The translations under genes and the position numbers were made by a program. Under the pieces are notes generated by a model. That model was given only the letters and a program-made list of their open reading frames with translations. It had not been told where the DNA came from and made no database searches. 64,000 nucleotides of DNA. It comes from Sphingobium sp052327305. Lineage in GTDB: Bacteria > Pseudomonadota > Alphaproteobacteria > Sphingomonadales > Sphingomonadaceae. Positions 25,930 to 34,292 of the stretch are shown in pieces. Each line of letters begins with the position of its first letter. The stretch's first letter is position 1. The stretch spans positions 1,550,001 to 1,614,000 of the forward strand of contig NZ_CP182486.1 of NCBI RefSeq assembly GCF_052327305.1, read 5' to 3'.

Positions 25930-27084
25930 TCAGTCGCTATGCCTGAAGGGCGCGCGCGCGGCGAGCCAGTCCCGGTCATGCTCGACCTCGGCCGTCTCGC
26001 GCGCGAGAAAATCGGCCACGGCCCGCCGGAAGCCGGCATCCGCGATATAATGCGCTGACCATGTCGGCGCCGGACGATAGCCACGGGTGAGCTTGTGGCT
26101 GCCCTGCGCGCCTGCCTCCACCCGCGCCAGCCCGCGCGCGATCGCGGCGTCGATCGCCTGATAATAGCACAGCTCGAAATGGAGGAACGGCACCTCCTCG
26201 CTGCACCCCCAGTAGCGCCCGTAAAGCGTATCTGCGCCCACCAGATTGAGCGCGCCGGCGATGGGGCGACCGTCTCGCAACGCGAGCATGAGCAGCACTT
26301 TGTCGCCCATCCGTTCGCCCAGCAGTGAAAAGAAGGCGCGCGTCAGATAGGGCTGGCCCCATTTGCGGCTGCCGGTGTCCTGATAGAAGGTCCAGAAAGC
26401 ATCCCAGTGCGCCTCGGTGAGATCACCGCCCGAGAGCCAGACGATTTCGAGGCCCTGCTGCGCCCGCGCTCGCTCCTTGCGAATATCCTTGCGATGACGG
26501 CTGGAAAGCGCGGCGAGGAAATCCTCGAAATCGCCATAGCCGTCGTTGGTCCAGTGGAACTGACTGTCCTGCCGGATCAGCCAGCCGGCGGCTCGGAACG
26601 CATCGAGCTGAGCGCTTTCCACGAATGTCGCATGCGCCGACGACAGGCCGTTTCCATCCACAATGGCCTCGATACCGACGATGAGCGCAGGTGCCGCGTC
26701 AGCATCGCGCAGGAGCAGGCGCGGGCCGGGCACGGGTGAAAAAGGAACGGCGATCTGCAGCTTGGGGTAATAATCGCCGCCCGCGCGCTGCCAGGCATCG
26801 GCCCACGCATGGTCGAAAACATATTCGCCCTGGCTGTGTCCCTTGGCATAGGCCGGAGCGATGGCCGCCGGGCGACCATCTGCGCCCTCGACGATGATCG
26901 GCGTCGGCGTCCAGCCCGTGCCCGGACCGACGCTGTCCGACTCCTCCAGGATCGCGAGAAAATCATGGGAGACGAAAGGATTGGCGTGTCCGGCGCAAGC
27001 GTCCCAGTCCGCCTTTGCAATGGCGCCGACGCTACCCTCGATCCGAAGAGACACAGGCGCACCGTCAGGCACTCGTCCCTCCAT
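25930..27084 (-). CDS. FemAB-like/GNAT-fold acyltransferase family (PF04339 type)
   Basis: 384 aa. Recognisable parts are NPFVSHDFLAILEESDSVG near the N-terminus, SSRHRKDIRKER in the middle, and GALNLVGADTLYGRYWGC with FLHFELCYYQAIDAAIARG towards the end, the usual pattern of this family. These proteins have a double-GNAT fold like the FemX peptide-bridge enzymes. The true substrate is not established. No signal peptide. A 29 bp gap separates it from ridA upstream on the same strand. Confidence 0.85.
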   Translation of the reverse strand: MEGRVPDGAPVSLRIEGSVGAIAKADWDACAGHANPFVSHDFLAILEESDSVGPGTGWTPTPIIVEGADGRPAAIAPAYAKGHSQGEYVFDHAWADAWQRAGGDYYPKLQIAVPFSPVPGPRLLLRDADAAPALIVGIEAIVDGNGLSSAHATFVESAQLDAFRAAGWLIRQDSQFHWTNDGYGDFEDFLAALSSRHRKDIRKERARAQQGLEIVWLSGGDLTEAHWDAFWTFYQDTGSRKWGQPYLTRAFFSLLGERMGDKVLLMLALRDGRPIAGALNLVGADTLYGRYWGCSEEVPFLHFELCYYQAIDAAIARGLARVEAGAQGSHKLTRGYRPAPTWSAHYIADAGFRRAVADFLARETAEVEHDRDWLAARAPFRHSD

Positions 27085-27113
27085 GGTGCGCCCTCGCCAT
27101 CATGCGATGGCGC

Positions 27114-27578
27114 TCAGTCGCGGATGCGGACGATCGCATCCACTTCAACACAGGCCCCAAGCGGGAGAGCGGGCACGCCGACCGCACTGCGCGCGTGCCT
27201 GCCGCTTTCGCCGAACACCTTGCCCATCAGTTCGGACGCGCCGTTCACAACCTTGGGCTGATCGATGAAATCGGGCGTGCAAGCGACGAAGCCGCCGAGC
27301 TTCACGATCTGGCTGACGCGATCGAGATCGCCGAGCGCCGCCTTCATCTGGGCAATGAGCATCAGGCCGCAGCGTTCGGCCGCAGCGGCACCCTGCGCGA
27401 TGTCGACATCGTCACCGAGCCTGCCCTTGATGAGAGTCCCATCCGCCGCGAACGGCAGCTGCCCGCTGATATGAAGAAAGCCGTCCGTGATTACCGTAGG
27501 CACATAGGCCGCGACGGGCGCGGCAGGCTCCGGAAGGACGAGGCCGAGAAGGGCGAGTTGTTGTTCGAACTGGCTCAT
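27114..27578 (-). CDS. RidA family protein (enamine/imine deaminase type)
   Basis: 154 aa from the ATG at 27578, preceded by AGGGGAT. The fold signature is seen in DGFLHISGQLPFAADG and GKVFGESGRHARSAVGVPALPLGACVEV. The key Arg (in HARSAVG) is present. It belongs to the longer YjgF subgroup with an N-terminal extension. It removes reactive enamine/imine products of PLP enzymes. It lies between the HAD and FemAB-like genes, probably in one operon. Confidence 0.88.
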   Translation of the reverse strand: MSQFEQQLALLGLVLPEPAAPVAAYVPTVITDGFLHISGQLPFAADGTLIKGRLGDDVDIAQGAAAAERCGLMLIAQMKAALGDLDRVSQIVKLGGFVACTPDFIDQPKVVNGASELMGKVFGESGRHARSAVGVPALPLGACVEVDAIVRIRD

Positions 27579-27610
27579 ATCCCCTGCATCACCACTCGCG
27601 AGGCCATGCG

Positions 27611-28258
27611 TCAAGGGCGGGAGTAGCCGAAGCGGGCGACAGACCGCTCGGCATCCTCGATCCGCGCCGCGATCCAGCGCTCGGCACGTGCCCAGTCGTC
27701 CAGCCGGGCGTGAGCCTCTGGCGCGGGCGGATAGTGCCCCGCCATTTCCGGCTCGCCCACCATATGCAGCCGCCAGACGCCTGGCGTGGAGGCGGCCACC
27801 GAGACGTGGTTGCTTTGCAGATCGTCCACGAAGATCGTCACCAGCGGGTCGGCAGCGGCGATCAGACGAGCGACAGCTGGCCCCTTGCCGCCGTGGTTGC
27901 CGACAACCGGAAAGGCGAGACCGCAGTCCGACAGCTGCGTGGTCCGAGCGAGGGCGAGCGTATCGCCGATATTGGTGAGGATGACGATGTCGGCGCGCTC
28001 CGCCAGCCGGTTCATGGCTTCGACCGCGCCCGCGATCGGCGATTGCCGCGCCATCTCGGTCTCGAAGAAGGCCGAGAGCAACGGCCAGATCTGTGCGCGC
28101 GTCACTGGATCGCCGCTGGCCTTGTGACGAAGCGCGTCTTCGAAACCGAGCGAGAAGTCGAAGTGGATGTCGTGGATTTCTTCCAGCCATGCCCGGAACG
28201 GCACGACCATGTGCAGCAGCACTTCATCGCAATCGCTGATGATGAGCGGACGACGCAT
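27611..28258 (-). CDS. HAD-family hydrolase
   Basis: 215 aa from the ATG at 28258, which overlaps the DUF3572 stop (TGATG). Motif I is IISDCDEVLL (Cys replaces the usual Phe/Leu between the Asp residues), a Thr motif lies in VILTNIGD, and motif IV is TIFVDDLQSNH. The substrate is unknown. Coupling to DUF3572 and to ridA downstream is conserved in my memory of sphingomonads, though not checked. Confidence 0.82.
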   Translation of the reverse strand: MRRPLIISDCDEVLLHMVVPFRAWLEEIHDIHFDFSLGFEDALRHKASGDPVTRAQIWPLLSAFFETEMARQSPIAGAVEAMNRLAERADIVILTNIGDTLALARTTQLSDCGLAFPVVGNHGGKGPAVARLIAAADPLVTIFVDDLQSNHVSVAASTPGVWRLHMVGEPEMAGHYPPAPEAHARLDDWARAERWIAARIEDAERSVARFGYSRP

Positions 28259-28512
28259 CACGAGCGCAGCCTTTCGCGCGCGGCGACGATCTGCTCCGGC
28301 CGCAGGTCGAGCTCATCGGCGCAGCGCAGCAGATCCGGCTCATAATCGAGGAGAAAGTCCAGGATCGCGCCCAGTTGAGCGGGGTTGCCAACCGCCGCTC
28401 TCAGCCCATCGGCGGAGAGCCCCGTCACGTCGAGCATGCGTTCGGCTCGCCGCTGATCGCCGACGATCCATCCCACAACATGCAGGGCCGTAGTTTCATC
28501 GCGCTCGTCCAT
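28258..28512 (-). CDS. DUF3572 family protein
   Basis: 84 aa from the ATG at 28512 (MDERDETTALHVVGWIVGD). All-helical, no signal peptide, with the family's ALHVVGWI and LDFLLDYEPDLLRCADELDL segments. Function unknown. It is transcribed away from divK across 72 bp and overlaps the next gene by one base, so the two are co-translated. Confidence 0.85.
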   Translation of the reverse strand: MDERDETTALHVVGWIVGDQRRAERMLDVTGLSADGLRAAVGNPAQLGAILDFLLDYEPDLLRCADELDLRPEQIVAARERLRS

Positions 28513-28584
28513 GTGCAATAGCCTATGAAATTCGCCCTCGGCAGCGCGCGCGCCAGCCGCACGGCCCGGCAAGATGGAGTCCTG

Positions 28585-28947
28585 GTGGCAAAGCGCGTCC
28601 TGGTTGTCGAGGACAACGAGCTCAATCTCAAGCTTTTCTGCGACCTTTTACGGGCGCATGGCTATGAGACACGTCCCGTGCGGGACAGCCGCGAGGCAAT
28701 GCGTGAAGCGACGGACTTCGCTCCCGATCTCATCGTGACGGACATCCAGCTCCCCCATGTGACCGGGCTGGAGCTGATCGAGTCCTTCCGGCAGGATCAG
28801 TCCCTTTCGCAAGTCCCGATCATGGCAGTGACAGCCTATGCCGGCATGGGCGACGAAGAGCGCATCCGCACTGCGGGCGCCAACGCCTATGTGTCCAAGC
28901 CGATTTCTGTGATGCGCTTTCTGGAAACCGTTCAGTCTCTGGCCTGA
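28585..28947 (+). CDS. divK: Single-domain response regulator DivK
   Basis: 120 aa from the GTG at 28585 with GGAG 8 bp upstream. It is a receiver domain only: acidic pocket VVEDNELN, phospho-acceptor Asp53 in VTDIQLP, Thr83 and Lys105 (SKPIS). The NELNLKLFCDLL helix is typical of DivK. In Caulobacter, DivK tells the histidine kinases DivJ/PleC and CckA where the cell is in its cycle. pleD does not follow here; a terminator does. Confidence 0.88.
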   Translation: MAKRVLVVEDNELNLKLFCDLLRAHGYETRPVRDSREAMREATDFAPDLIVTDIQLPHVTGLELIESFRQDQSLSQVPIMAVTAYAGMGDEERIRTAGANAYVSKPISVMRFLETVQSLA

Positions 28948-28966
28948 GCGCCGACAGCGGACACGC

Positions 28967-28999
28967 AAAAAGGGCGCGGCCGCGAGGCAGCGCCCTTTT
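28967..28999. terminator. Bidirectional terminator between divK and rpmG
   Basis: AAAAGGGCGC, a 13 bp loop, then GCGCCCTTTT: a perfect 10 bp stem with A- and T-runs on both sides. It serves divK on the plus strand and rpmG on the minus strand. Confidence 0.9.
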
Positions 29000-29040
29000 A
29001 CATCAAGGAAGCTCACCACCCCTTGGGAGTGGCGCGCGTC

Positions 29041-29208
29041 TTACTTGATCTTGGCTTCCTTGAACTCGACGTGCTTGCGCACGACGGGATCATATTTGCG
29101 GAAGGAAAACTTCTCCGTCTGAGTGCGCGGATTCTTCTTTGTTACGTAGAAGAAGCCGGTGTCAGCCGAGCTGACGAGACGAATCTTGACGGTGGCTGGC
29201 TTGGCCAT
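29041..29208 (-). CDS. rpmG: 50S ribosomal protein L33
   Basis: 55 aa (MAKPATVKIRLVSSADTG, then FFYVTKKNPR), the Cys-free form typical of proteobacteria. It binds 23S rRNA near the E site. It is monocistronic, with the shared terminator at 28967-28999 downstream. Confidence 0.97.
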   Translation of the reverse strand: MAKPATVKIRLVSSADTGFFYVTKKNPRTQTEKFSFRKYDPVVRKHVEFKEAKIK

Positions 29209-29446
29209 ACCCTTGTCCTTGCTAGCCCGTGGAAGACGGAACGGCGGTTGGCCGTGCCATGTGCCGGGCAGTTGAAAAGCAAAAGCGGCGTCGCGCGCCG
29301 CTTCTCGAAGCTGCGCCCATGATGGAATCGGTACAGCTTGTCAAGGCGACAGCCGCCACACCCACCTGCATACGCCGCTTTTTCAGGCCCTTCACATGCA
29401 ATTAACCACATTAGGGCAAGCTGCGCTGGCAGAGGAGGGACAATCC

Positions 29447-29773
29447 ATGGGCCATGAAGGGATGATGCTGGTCCGCGCGGCACTGGTCGCACGAATCGAA
29501 GCGCTGATACAGCAATGCGCCGAAATGCGCCTGGCAGCACTGAGCGAGGAGCTGGACGCGATCCGGACGACAGCCCGGCGCCACGGCCTCCAGCCGGTCG
29601 AGCGGCTGGCCAGCCTGCTCGCGTCGGTCATCGTCTATAATGGCCATCGTCAGATCGCGCATAATTATCTCAGCCTCATGCTGGATGCAGCGACCTGCAT
29701 CGACGATCGACCGGACGTCGCTTCGGCCTATCTCGCGGCAGCGAGCCTGCGGGGATGTCACCCGCGAATATAG
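29447..29773 (+). CDS. Hypothetical protein, helical
   Basis: 108 aa from the ATG at 29447, chosen for the strong AGGAGGG 7 bp upstream. It is predicted all-helical and without Trp, with a Cys in IQQCAEMR and another in AATCIDD. No membrane span or signal. I do not recognise the family; the strong ribosome site and clean reading frame support a real gene. It is transcribed away from rpmG. Confidence 0.65.
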   Translation: MGHEGMMLVRAALVARIEALIQQCAEMRLAALSEELDAIRTTARRHGLQPVERLASLLASVIVYNGHRQIAHNYLSLMLDAATCIDDRPDVASAYLAAASLRGCHPRI

Positions 29774-29922
29774 GGGCCGGGCTGCGCGCCGCTCCGCAAT
29801 CGAGCGGGTCGATCAATGTCGACTAAATTATCCGCCATGAACGTCGTTTCGCCAGCGGCACCATATGGTAATTGAAGCGTTCCTCGACCATCTACGTTTC
29901 AAGAAACCGCAGGAGTGCCAAG

Positions 29923-30414
29923 ATGACCGACGCTGCCCTGAAAACCCCCACGGACCTGAAGTCTAACGCCACCAAATCCGTGGCGGACGCGCTCAACGCC
30001 TCGCTGGCGGACAGCTTCGCGCTGTTCCTGAAGACCAAGAACTTCCATTGGCACGTCTCCGGTCCGCACTTCCGCGACTATCATTTGCTGTTCGATGAGC
30101 AGGCGGCGGAAATCCTCGCCACGACCGACGATATTGCCGAGCGTGTCCGCAAGACCGGCAATACCACTTTGCGGTCGATCAGCGACATTAGCCGGCGCCA
30201 ATCGCGCAAGGACAATGACGCCGATTACGTCTCGCCCAAGGATATGCTGGCCGAACTGCGCGAGGACAATCTCGCGCTGGTCGAGGCGTTCCGGGTCGTG
30301 AAGGAAGCGGCGGAGAAGGCCGGAGACAATGCGACCAGCGGCATTGTCGACGACTGGACCGACCTCGCCGAGAAGCGCGCATGGTTCCTCTTCGAGGCCG
30401 CGCAGGGCGCCTGA
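29923..30414 (+). CDS. dps: Dps family DNA-binding ferritin-like protein
   Basis: 163 aa from the ATG at 29923 (GCAGGAG upstream). The ferroxidase signature NFHWHVSGPHFRDYHLLFDE is complete. The Lys-rich N-terminus (about residues 7-18) can contact DNA. It stores iron and shields DNA from peroxide. A terminator follows at 30449. Confidence 0.95.
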   Translation: MTDAALKTPTDLKSNATKSVADALNASLADSFALFLKTKNFHWHVSGPHFRDYHLLFDEQAAEILATTDDIAERVRKTGNTTLRSISDISRRQSRKDNDADYVSPKDMLAELREDNLALVEAFRVVKEAAEKAGDNATSGIVDDWTDLAEKRAWFLFEAAQGA

Positions 30415-30448
30415 TCGGCAGCCTCTTCTACCGACAAGGCAACAAAAA

Positions 30449-30473
30449 GGGCCGGTGGCGAAAGCCCCGGCCC
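30449..30473. terminator. Bidirectional terminator between dps and the cold-shock gene
   Basis: GGGCCGG-T-GGC, loop GAAA, GCC-CCGGCCC: a ten-pair stem with one bulge, preceded by AAAAA and followed by TCTT. It can end both converging transcripts. Confidence 0.88.
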
Positions 30474-30502
30474 TCTTCATGTGTCCGCTGAAGCGGAGCG
30501 AC

Positions 30503-31294
30503 TTATTCGGCGCGGGTCTGCAGATTGACGGCCGCGTACTTACCGCGACGGTCCACCTCAAGCTCGAACTCGAGCCGATCGCCTTCGTTAAGCGACGACA
30601 TGCCCGCACGCTCCACGGCGCTGATGTGCACGAACGCATCCGGCTGGCCGTCATCGCGCTGAATGAAGCCGAAGCCCTTCATCGCGTTGAAGAACTTGAC
30701 CGTTCCGCTGGCCTTCTCACCCGTGAGCTGACGCTGGGGACCACGCTCGCGCGGGGCCGCCTCGAAACCGCCACCCGGACGCTCCGGAACCGGCAGAGGC
30801 TCGCCTTCGATCTTCAGCTCGGTCGCGGAGACCTTGCCACCACGATCAACAAGCGTGAACTTGAGCGGCTGGCCTTCGGCAAGACCAGTCAGGCCGGCCT
30901 GCTCTACTGCGCTGATATGAACGAACACGTCTTCGCCGCCAGCATCCTGGACGATGAAGCCGAATCCCTTCTGCGCGTTGAAGAACTTGACGACACCGGA
31001 GCCTTCTCCGACGACCTGAGCCGGCATGCCACCGCCACCACCGCCGCCGCGACCACCGCCGAAACCGCCACCGCCGCCGCCGCGGAACCCGCCGCCACCG
31101 CCGCCGCCGAAGCCGCCGCGATCACCACCGCCAAAGCCACCGCGATCGCCACCAAAGCCACCACGATCTCCGCCGAAGCCACCGCGCGAGCCGCCGAAAC
31201 CACCGCCAAAATCAGAATTGCCGCCGAACGAGTCTTCGCCGAACCCGTCCCGCTTGTCCCTGCCGCGCCCACGGCGCCCTCTGTCAAAACTCAT
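30503..31294 (-). CDS. Double cold-shock-domain protein with a long Gly/Arg-rich N-terminus
   Basis: 263 aa. The first ~90 residues are nearly all Gly, Arg, Phe and Asp, with repeated RGGFGGD and RGGFGGG units, like an RGG box. Two cold-shock domains follow: one with VVKFFNAQKGFGFI and VFVHISAVE, the second with TVKFFNAMKGFGFI and AFVHISAVE. Both keep the RNP1 and RNP2 motifs. It should bind single-stranded RNA/DNA, and the tail could drive condensation or further RNA contacts (inference). The GC-rich repeat region makes length changes likely between strains. Confidence 0.9.
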   Translation of the reverse strand: MSFDRGRRGRGRDKRDGFGEDSFGGNSDFGGGFGGSRGGFGGDRGGFGGDRGGFGGGDRGGFGGGGGGGFRGGGGGGFGGGRGGGGGGGMPAQVVGEGSGVVKFFNAQKGFGFIVQDAGGEDVFVHISAVEQAGLTGLAEGQPLKFTLVDRGGKVSATELKIEGEPLPVPERPGGGFEAAPRERGPQRQLTGEKASGTVKFFNAMKGFGFIQRDDGQPDAFVHISAVERAGMSSLNEGDRLEFELEVDRRGKYAAVNLQTRAE

Positions 31295-31440
31295 GCCCTG
31301 TTAGTCACTTTCGCTCGTCCTCGGGATCATCGTCATCGCCCATGCCGGACGACGGACACAGGGACTCAGCCGACTCTCGATTTATCGGCGCAAGCCTTGT
31401 GTATAACCTGATTCGCAGCGAGTCGCGAAATAATTGTGCG

Positions 31441-31548
31441 ATGAAACGAAACTTGGCCCCGTCAGGATCATTTGAGGACCAAATTAAGGCATGGCAGGCA
31501 AGTCGAGAGCGATTGAGTCGGGCAGTTCCCTCGCATAAGGGAAGGTGA
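31441..31548 (+). CDS. Possible 35-aa peptide coupled to rnd
   Basis: The frame MKRNLAPSGSFEDQ..., from the ATG at 31441, ends in TGA that overlaps the rnd start (TGATG, 31546-31550). The residues look protein-like and the overlap suggests coupling, but there is no clear ribosome site. The upstream part of the same frame (from 31342) has weaker support. A leader or promoter region is the alternative. Confidence 0.3.
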   Translation: MKRNLAPSGSFEDQIKAWQASRERLSRAVPSHKGR

Positions 31549-32165
31549 TGACCGTTTATTTTCATGAAGAAGATCTGCCCGCCGACGTGCTGGCCAGTGG
31601 ACCCGTCGCCATCGATACCGAGACCATGGGCCTCATCACCCCGCGCGACCGGCTTTGCCTGGTTCAGATCAGCGATGGCGGGGGCAACGAGCATCTCGTC
31701 CGGTTCGGCCCGGACAGCAGCTACGCCGCGCCGAATCTGCGGGCAGTCATTACAGACCCGGCACGCCTCAAGCTCTTCCATTTCGGCCGCTTCGACATTG
31801 CTGCGCTCCAGCATTATCTGGGGGCGCTCGCGGCGCCGGTCTACTGCACCAAGATCGCTTCGCGGCTGATACGCACCTATACCGACCGGCATGGCTTGAA
31901 AGAGCTGGTGCGCGAGCTGCTCGGCATCGACATCAGCAAGCAGCAGCAGAGCTCGGACTGGGGCGGACCAGTGCTCAGCGACGCCCAGCGCGATTATGCC
32001 GCGTCGGACGTGCGCTACCTCCATCAGCTCAAGGCCGAGCTGGACAAGCGCCTGGAGCGCGAGGGACGCACCGCGCTGGCGCAGGCCTGCTTCGACTTTC
32101 TCCCGCATCGCGCGCAGCTCGATCTCGCCGGATGGCCGGAGATCGACATCTTCGCGCATGGCTGA
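31548..32165 (+). CDS. rnd: Ribonuclease D-like 3'-5' exonuclease
   Basis: 205 aa from the ATG at 31548 with AAGGGAAGG upstream. DEDD-type motifs: DTETMGL (Asp, Glu), HFGRFDIAAL, and YAASDVRYLHQL with the final Asp and Tyr. It lacks the HRDC domains of E. coli RNase D, as is usual for the short alphaproteobacterial form. It trims RNA 3' ends, including tRNA. First of the run rnd-lptC-lptA-lptB-rpoN; it overlaps lptC by 8 bp. Confidence 0.9.
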   Translation: MTVYFHEEDLPADVLASGPVAIDTETMGLITPRDRLCLVQISDGGGNEHLVRFGPDSSYAAPNLRAVITDPARLKLFHFGRFDIAALQHYLGALAAPVYCTKIASRLIRTYTDRHGLKELVRELLGIDISKQQQSSDWGGPVLSDAQRDYAASDVRYLHQLKAELDKRLEREGRTALAQACFDFLPHRAQLDLAGWPEIDIFAHG

Positions 32166-32838
32166 CCTCAGCGACGTCATCGGGCCGATGGCGGGCGGTG
32201 CTGCCCCCGCTCTGCGTGGCAGCCATCGCGCCTGGGCGCTGCCGGGTGGCAGCCACGATCGGCTCGTCGCCATCCTCAAGATGGTCCTGCCCGTGTCGGT
32301 CGGCCTTCTCACTGCCTTTCTCGCTGTTGCGCCTTTCTCGCAGAGTTCCGAGGTCAGCTTCGTGCTCGACAAGAACAAGGTGGATGTCGCGAGCGAGCGG
32401 CTCAAAGTGGTGCAGGCCGTCTATCGCGGCGAAGATTCACAAGGGCGGCCTTTCTCGCTGCGGGCAGGGTCGGCGCTTCAGAAGAGTTCGCGTGAGCGCG
32501 TCGTGCAGCTCAATGATCTGGAAGCACGACTGAAGCTGAAAGACGATTCGGCCGTAATGACCGCGCGGCAGGGGCACTATGACATGGCGAACGAGAAGGT
32601 CGCTATCGATGGCCCCGTTCAGTTCCAGTCATCCAACGGATATCGCTTCACGACGCGCGATGTGGATGTCGACCTGACCAGCCGCAAATTGCAGAGCCGC
32701 TCGGAAGTGGACGGGCGGATGCCCATCGGAACGTTCAGCGCACAGCGCCTGAACGCTGATCTCGAAGCTCGGACTGTATCCCTGAACGGCCGGGCGCGCT
32801 TGCGCATTGACCAGAATGGCCTCAAAGGATCGCAATGA
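32158..32838 (+). CDS. lptC: LPS export protein LptC
   Basis: 226 aa. A single N-terminal membrane anchor (about residues 37-60) is followed by a periplasmic beta-jellyroll domain (VDVASERLKVVQAVYRGEDS, VAIDGPVQFQSSNGYRF, LNGRARLRIDQNG). It links LptBFG to the LptA bridge. It overlaps rnd upstream and lptA downstream (ATGA at 32835). Confidence 0.9.
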   Translation: MADLSDVIGPMAGGAAPALRGSHRAWALPGGSHDRLVAILKMVLPVSVGLLTAFLAVAPFSQSSEVSFVLDKNKVDVASERLKVVQAVYRGEDSQGRPFSLRAGSALQKSSRERVVQLNDLEARLKLKDDSAVMTARQGHYDMANEKVAIDGPVQFQSSNGYRFTTRDVDVDLTSRKLQSRSEVDGRMPIGTFSAQRLNADLEARTVSLNGRARLRIDQNGLKGSQ

Positions 32839-33359
32839 TGCGCGCTCGTCTCGCCCTTTCGGCCCTGCTCGTCGTCCTTCCCGGCCCTGCGGTGCTCGCC
32901 CAGACGCTGAAAGGGCACAACACCAATGCGCCGGTCGATTTCACGGCCGACCGCATTGAGGTGCAGGATCGCGCCGACCGTGTCGTGGTCAGCGGGAACG
33001 TGGTCGTGAAACAGGCCGGCATGACGATGACGGCGCAGCGGCTCACGGTTGCCTATCATCAGGCCGGCGGCGTGGAGATAGACCGGATGGACGCTTCGGG
33101 CGGCGTCGTCGTCACGCGCGCCAACGAGCGGGCGAGCGGGAACGTGGCCATCTACGATCTCAACCGGCGGCTCATCACCATGGTCGGTAGCGTGCAACTC
33201 ACTCAGGGCGCGAACCGGCTGAGCGGCCAGCGCCTGCTCATCGATCTCGCCAGTGGACGCTCGACGGTCGATGGCCGGGCAAGCGGCGCTCCAGGCACAG
33301 GCACGTCGTCATCGGGCCGAGTCTCCGGCACGTTCAAGGTGCGCCCGTCCGGCAACTGA
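32835..33359 (+). CDS. lptA: LPS transport periplasmic protein LptA
   Basis: 174 aa. A signal peptide (LSALLVVLPGPAVLAQ) is followed by the OstA-like fold: PVDFTADRIEVQDRADRVVVSGNVVVKQ and IYDLNRRLITMVGSVQLTQG. It carries LPS across the periplasm. The last ~25 residues are Ser/Gly-rich and disordered. It is coupled to lptC by ATGA. Confidence 0.92.
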   Translation: MMRARLALSALLVVLPGPAVLAQTLKGHNTNAPVDFTADRIEVQDRADRVVVSGNVVVKQAGMTMTAQRLTVAYHQAGGVEIDRMDASGGVVVTRANERASGNVAIYDLNRRLITMVGSVQLTQGANRLSGQRLLIDLASGRSTVDGRASGAPGTGTSSSGRVSGTFKVRPSGN

Positions 33360-33485
33360 CCAGAGGAACCGCGCTGGTTGCCTCGCTCCCGCGTTGCACA
33401 ATCCCGCCAATTTCACGTTGCGGCCACGGCCGGAACATGCGAGCAACCCCGCCAACATGACCGGCAAAGCCATGGGGAACACTGG

Positions 33486-34268
33486 ATGAATGGGATCGCG
33501 GCCGCCGAGCCCGCCGACTTCTCGCCCACAGGCGATGACAGCGTAGGCCATCGCCTGCAGGTGATCTCCATTGCCAAGAGCTACGACAAGCGCGTCGTGC
33601 TTGCAGACGTTTCCCTGTCCGTCGGCGAAGGCGAGGTCGTCGGCCTGCTCGGCCCCAATGGCGCGGGCAAGACAACCTGCTTCTACTCGATTATGGGCCT
33701 GGTGAAGCCCGATGCCGGCCGCATCATCCTGGAGGGGGTCGATATTACGGGCCTGCCCATGTATCGCCGGGCGATCCTGGGTCTGGGCTATCTGCCGCAG
33801 GAAACCTCGATCTTTCGCGGCATGACCGTGGAGCAGAATATCCTCGCCGTGCTAGAGCTTGCCGAACCGGACAAGGCGGCCCGCGCGGAAAAGCTGGAAA
33901 CCCTCCTCGGCGAGTTCGGCCTCACTCGATTGCGCTCCAGCCCAGCCATGGCGCTGTCCGGCGGTGAGCGGCGCCGCTGCGAGATTGCGCGCGCGCTCGC
34001 GGCCAGTCCCTCCATCGTGCTGCTGGACGAGCCCTTCGCTGGTATCGATCCGCTTTCCATCGCCGACATTCGCGATCTCGTGAAGGATCTGAAGACGCGC
34101 GGCATCGGCGTCCTCATCACCGATCATAATGTCCGCGAGACGCTGGAAATCGTGGACCGCGCCTGCATCATCTATGATGGCAAGGTGCTGTTCGCGGGCC
34201 GCCCGGACGAACTGGTCGCCAATGCCGACGTCCGCCGCCTCTATCTGGGCGAAAGCTTCTCGCTCTGA
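33486..34268 (+). CDS. lptB: LPS export ABC transporter ATPase LptB
   Basis: 260 aa from the ATG at 33486. The ATPase core shows Walker A GPNGAGKT, Q-loop LPQETSIFRG, signature LSGGERRRCEIARAL, Walker B VLLDEPFAGIDP and H-loop ITDHNVRETL. It powers LPS extraction with LptFG (not in this window). An N-terminal extension of about 25 residues precedes the fold. It is 126 bp after lptA, with rpoN 24 bp downstream. Confidence 0.96.
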   Translation: MNGIAAAEPADFSPTGDDSVGHRLQVISIAKSYDKRVVLADVSLSVGEGEVVGLLGPNGAGKTTCFYSIMGLVKPDAGRIILEGVDITGLPMYRRAILGLGYLPQETSIFRGMTVEQNILAVLELAEPDKAARAEKLETLLGEFGLTRLRSSPAMALSGGERRRCEIARALAASPSIVLLDEPFAGIDPLSIADIRDLVKDLKTRGIGVLITDHNVRETLEIVDRACIIYDGKVLFAGRPDELVANADVRRLYLGESFSL

Positions 34269-34292
34269 CCATGCCGCACCGGGGCGCCTGAT

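Noticed and set aside
31026..31304. Plus-strand proline-rich frame opposite the Gly-rich cold-shock gene
   Set aside because: Long Pro runs are simply the complement of Gly codons; no ribosome site.
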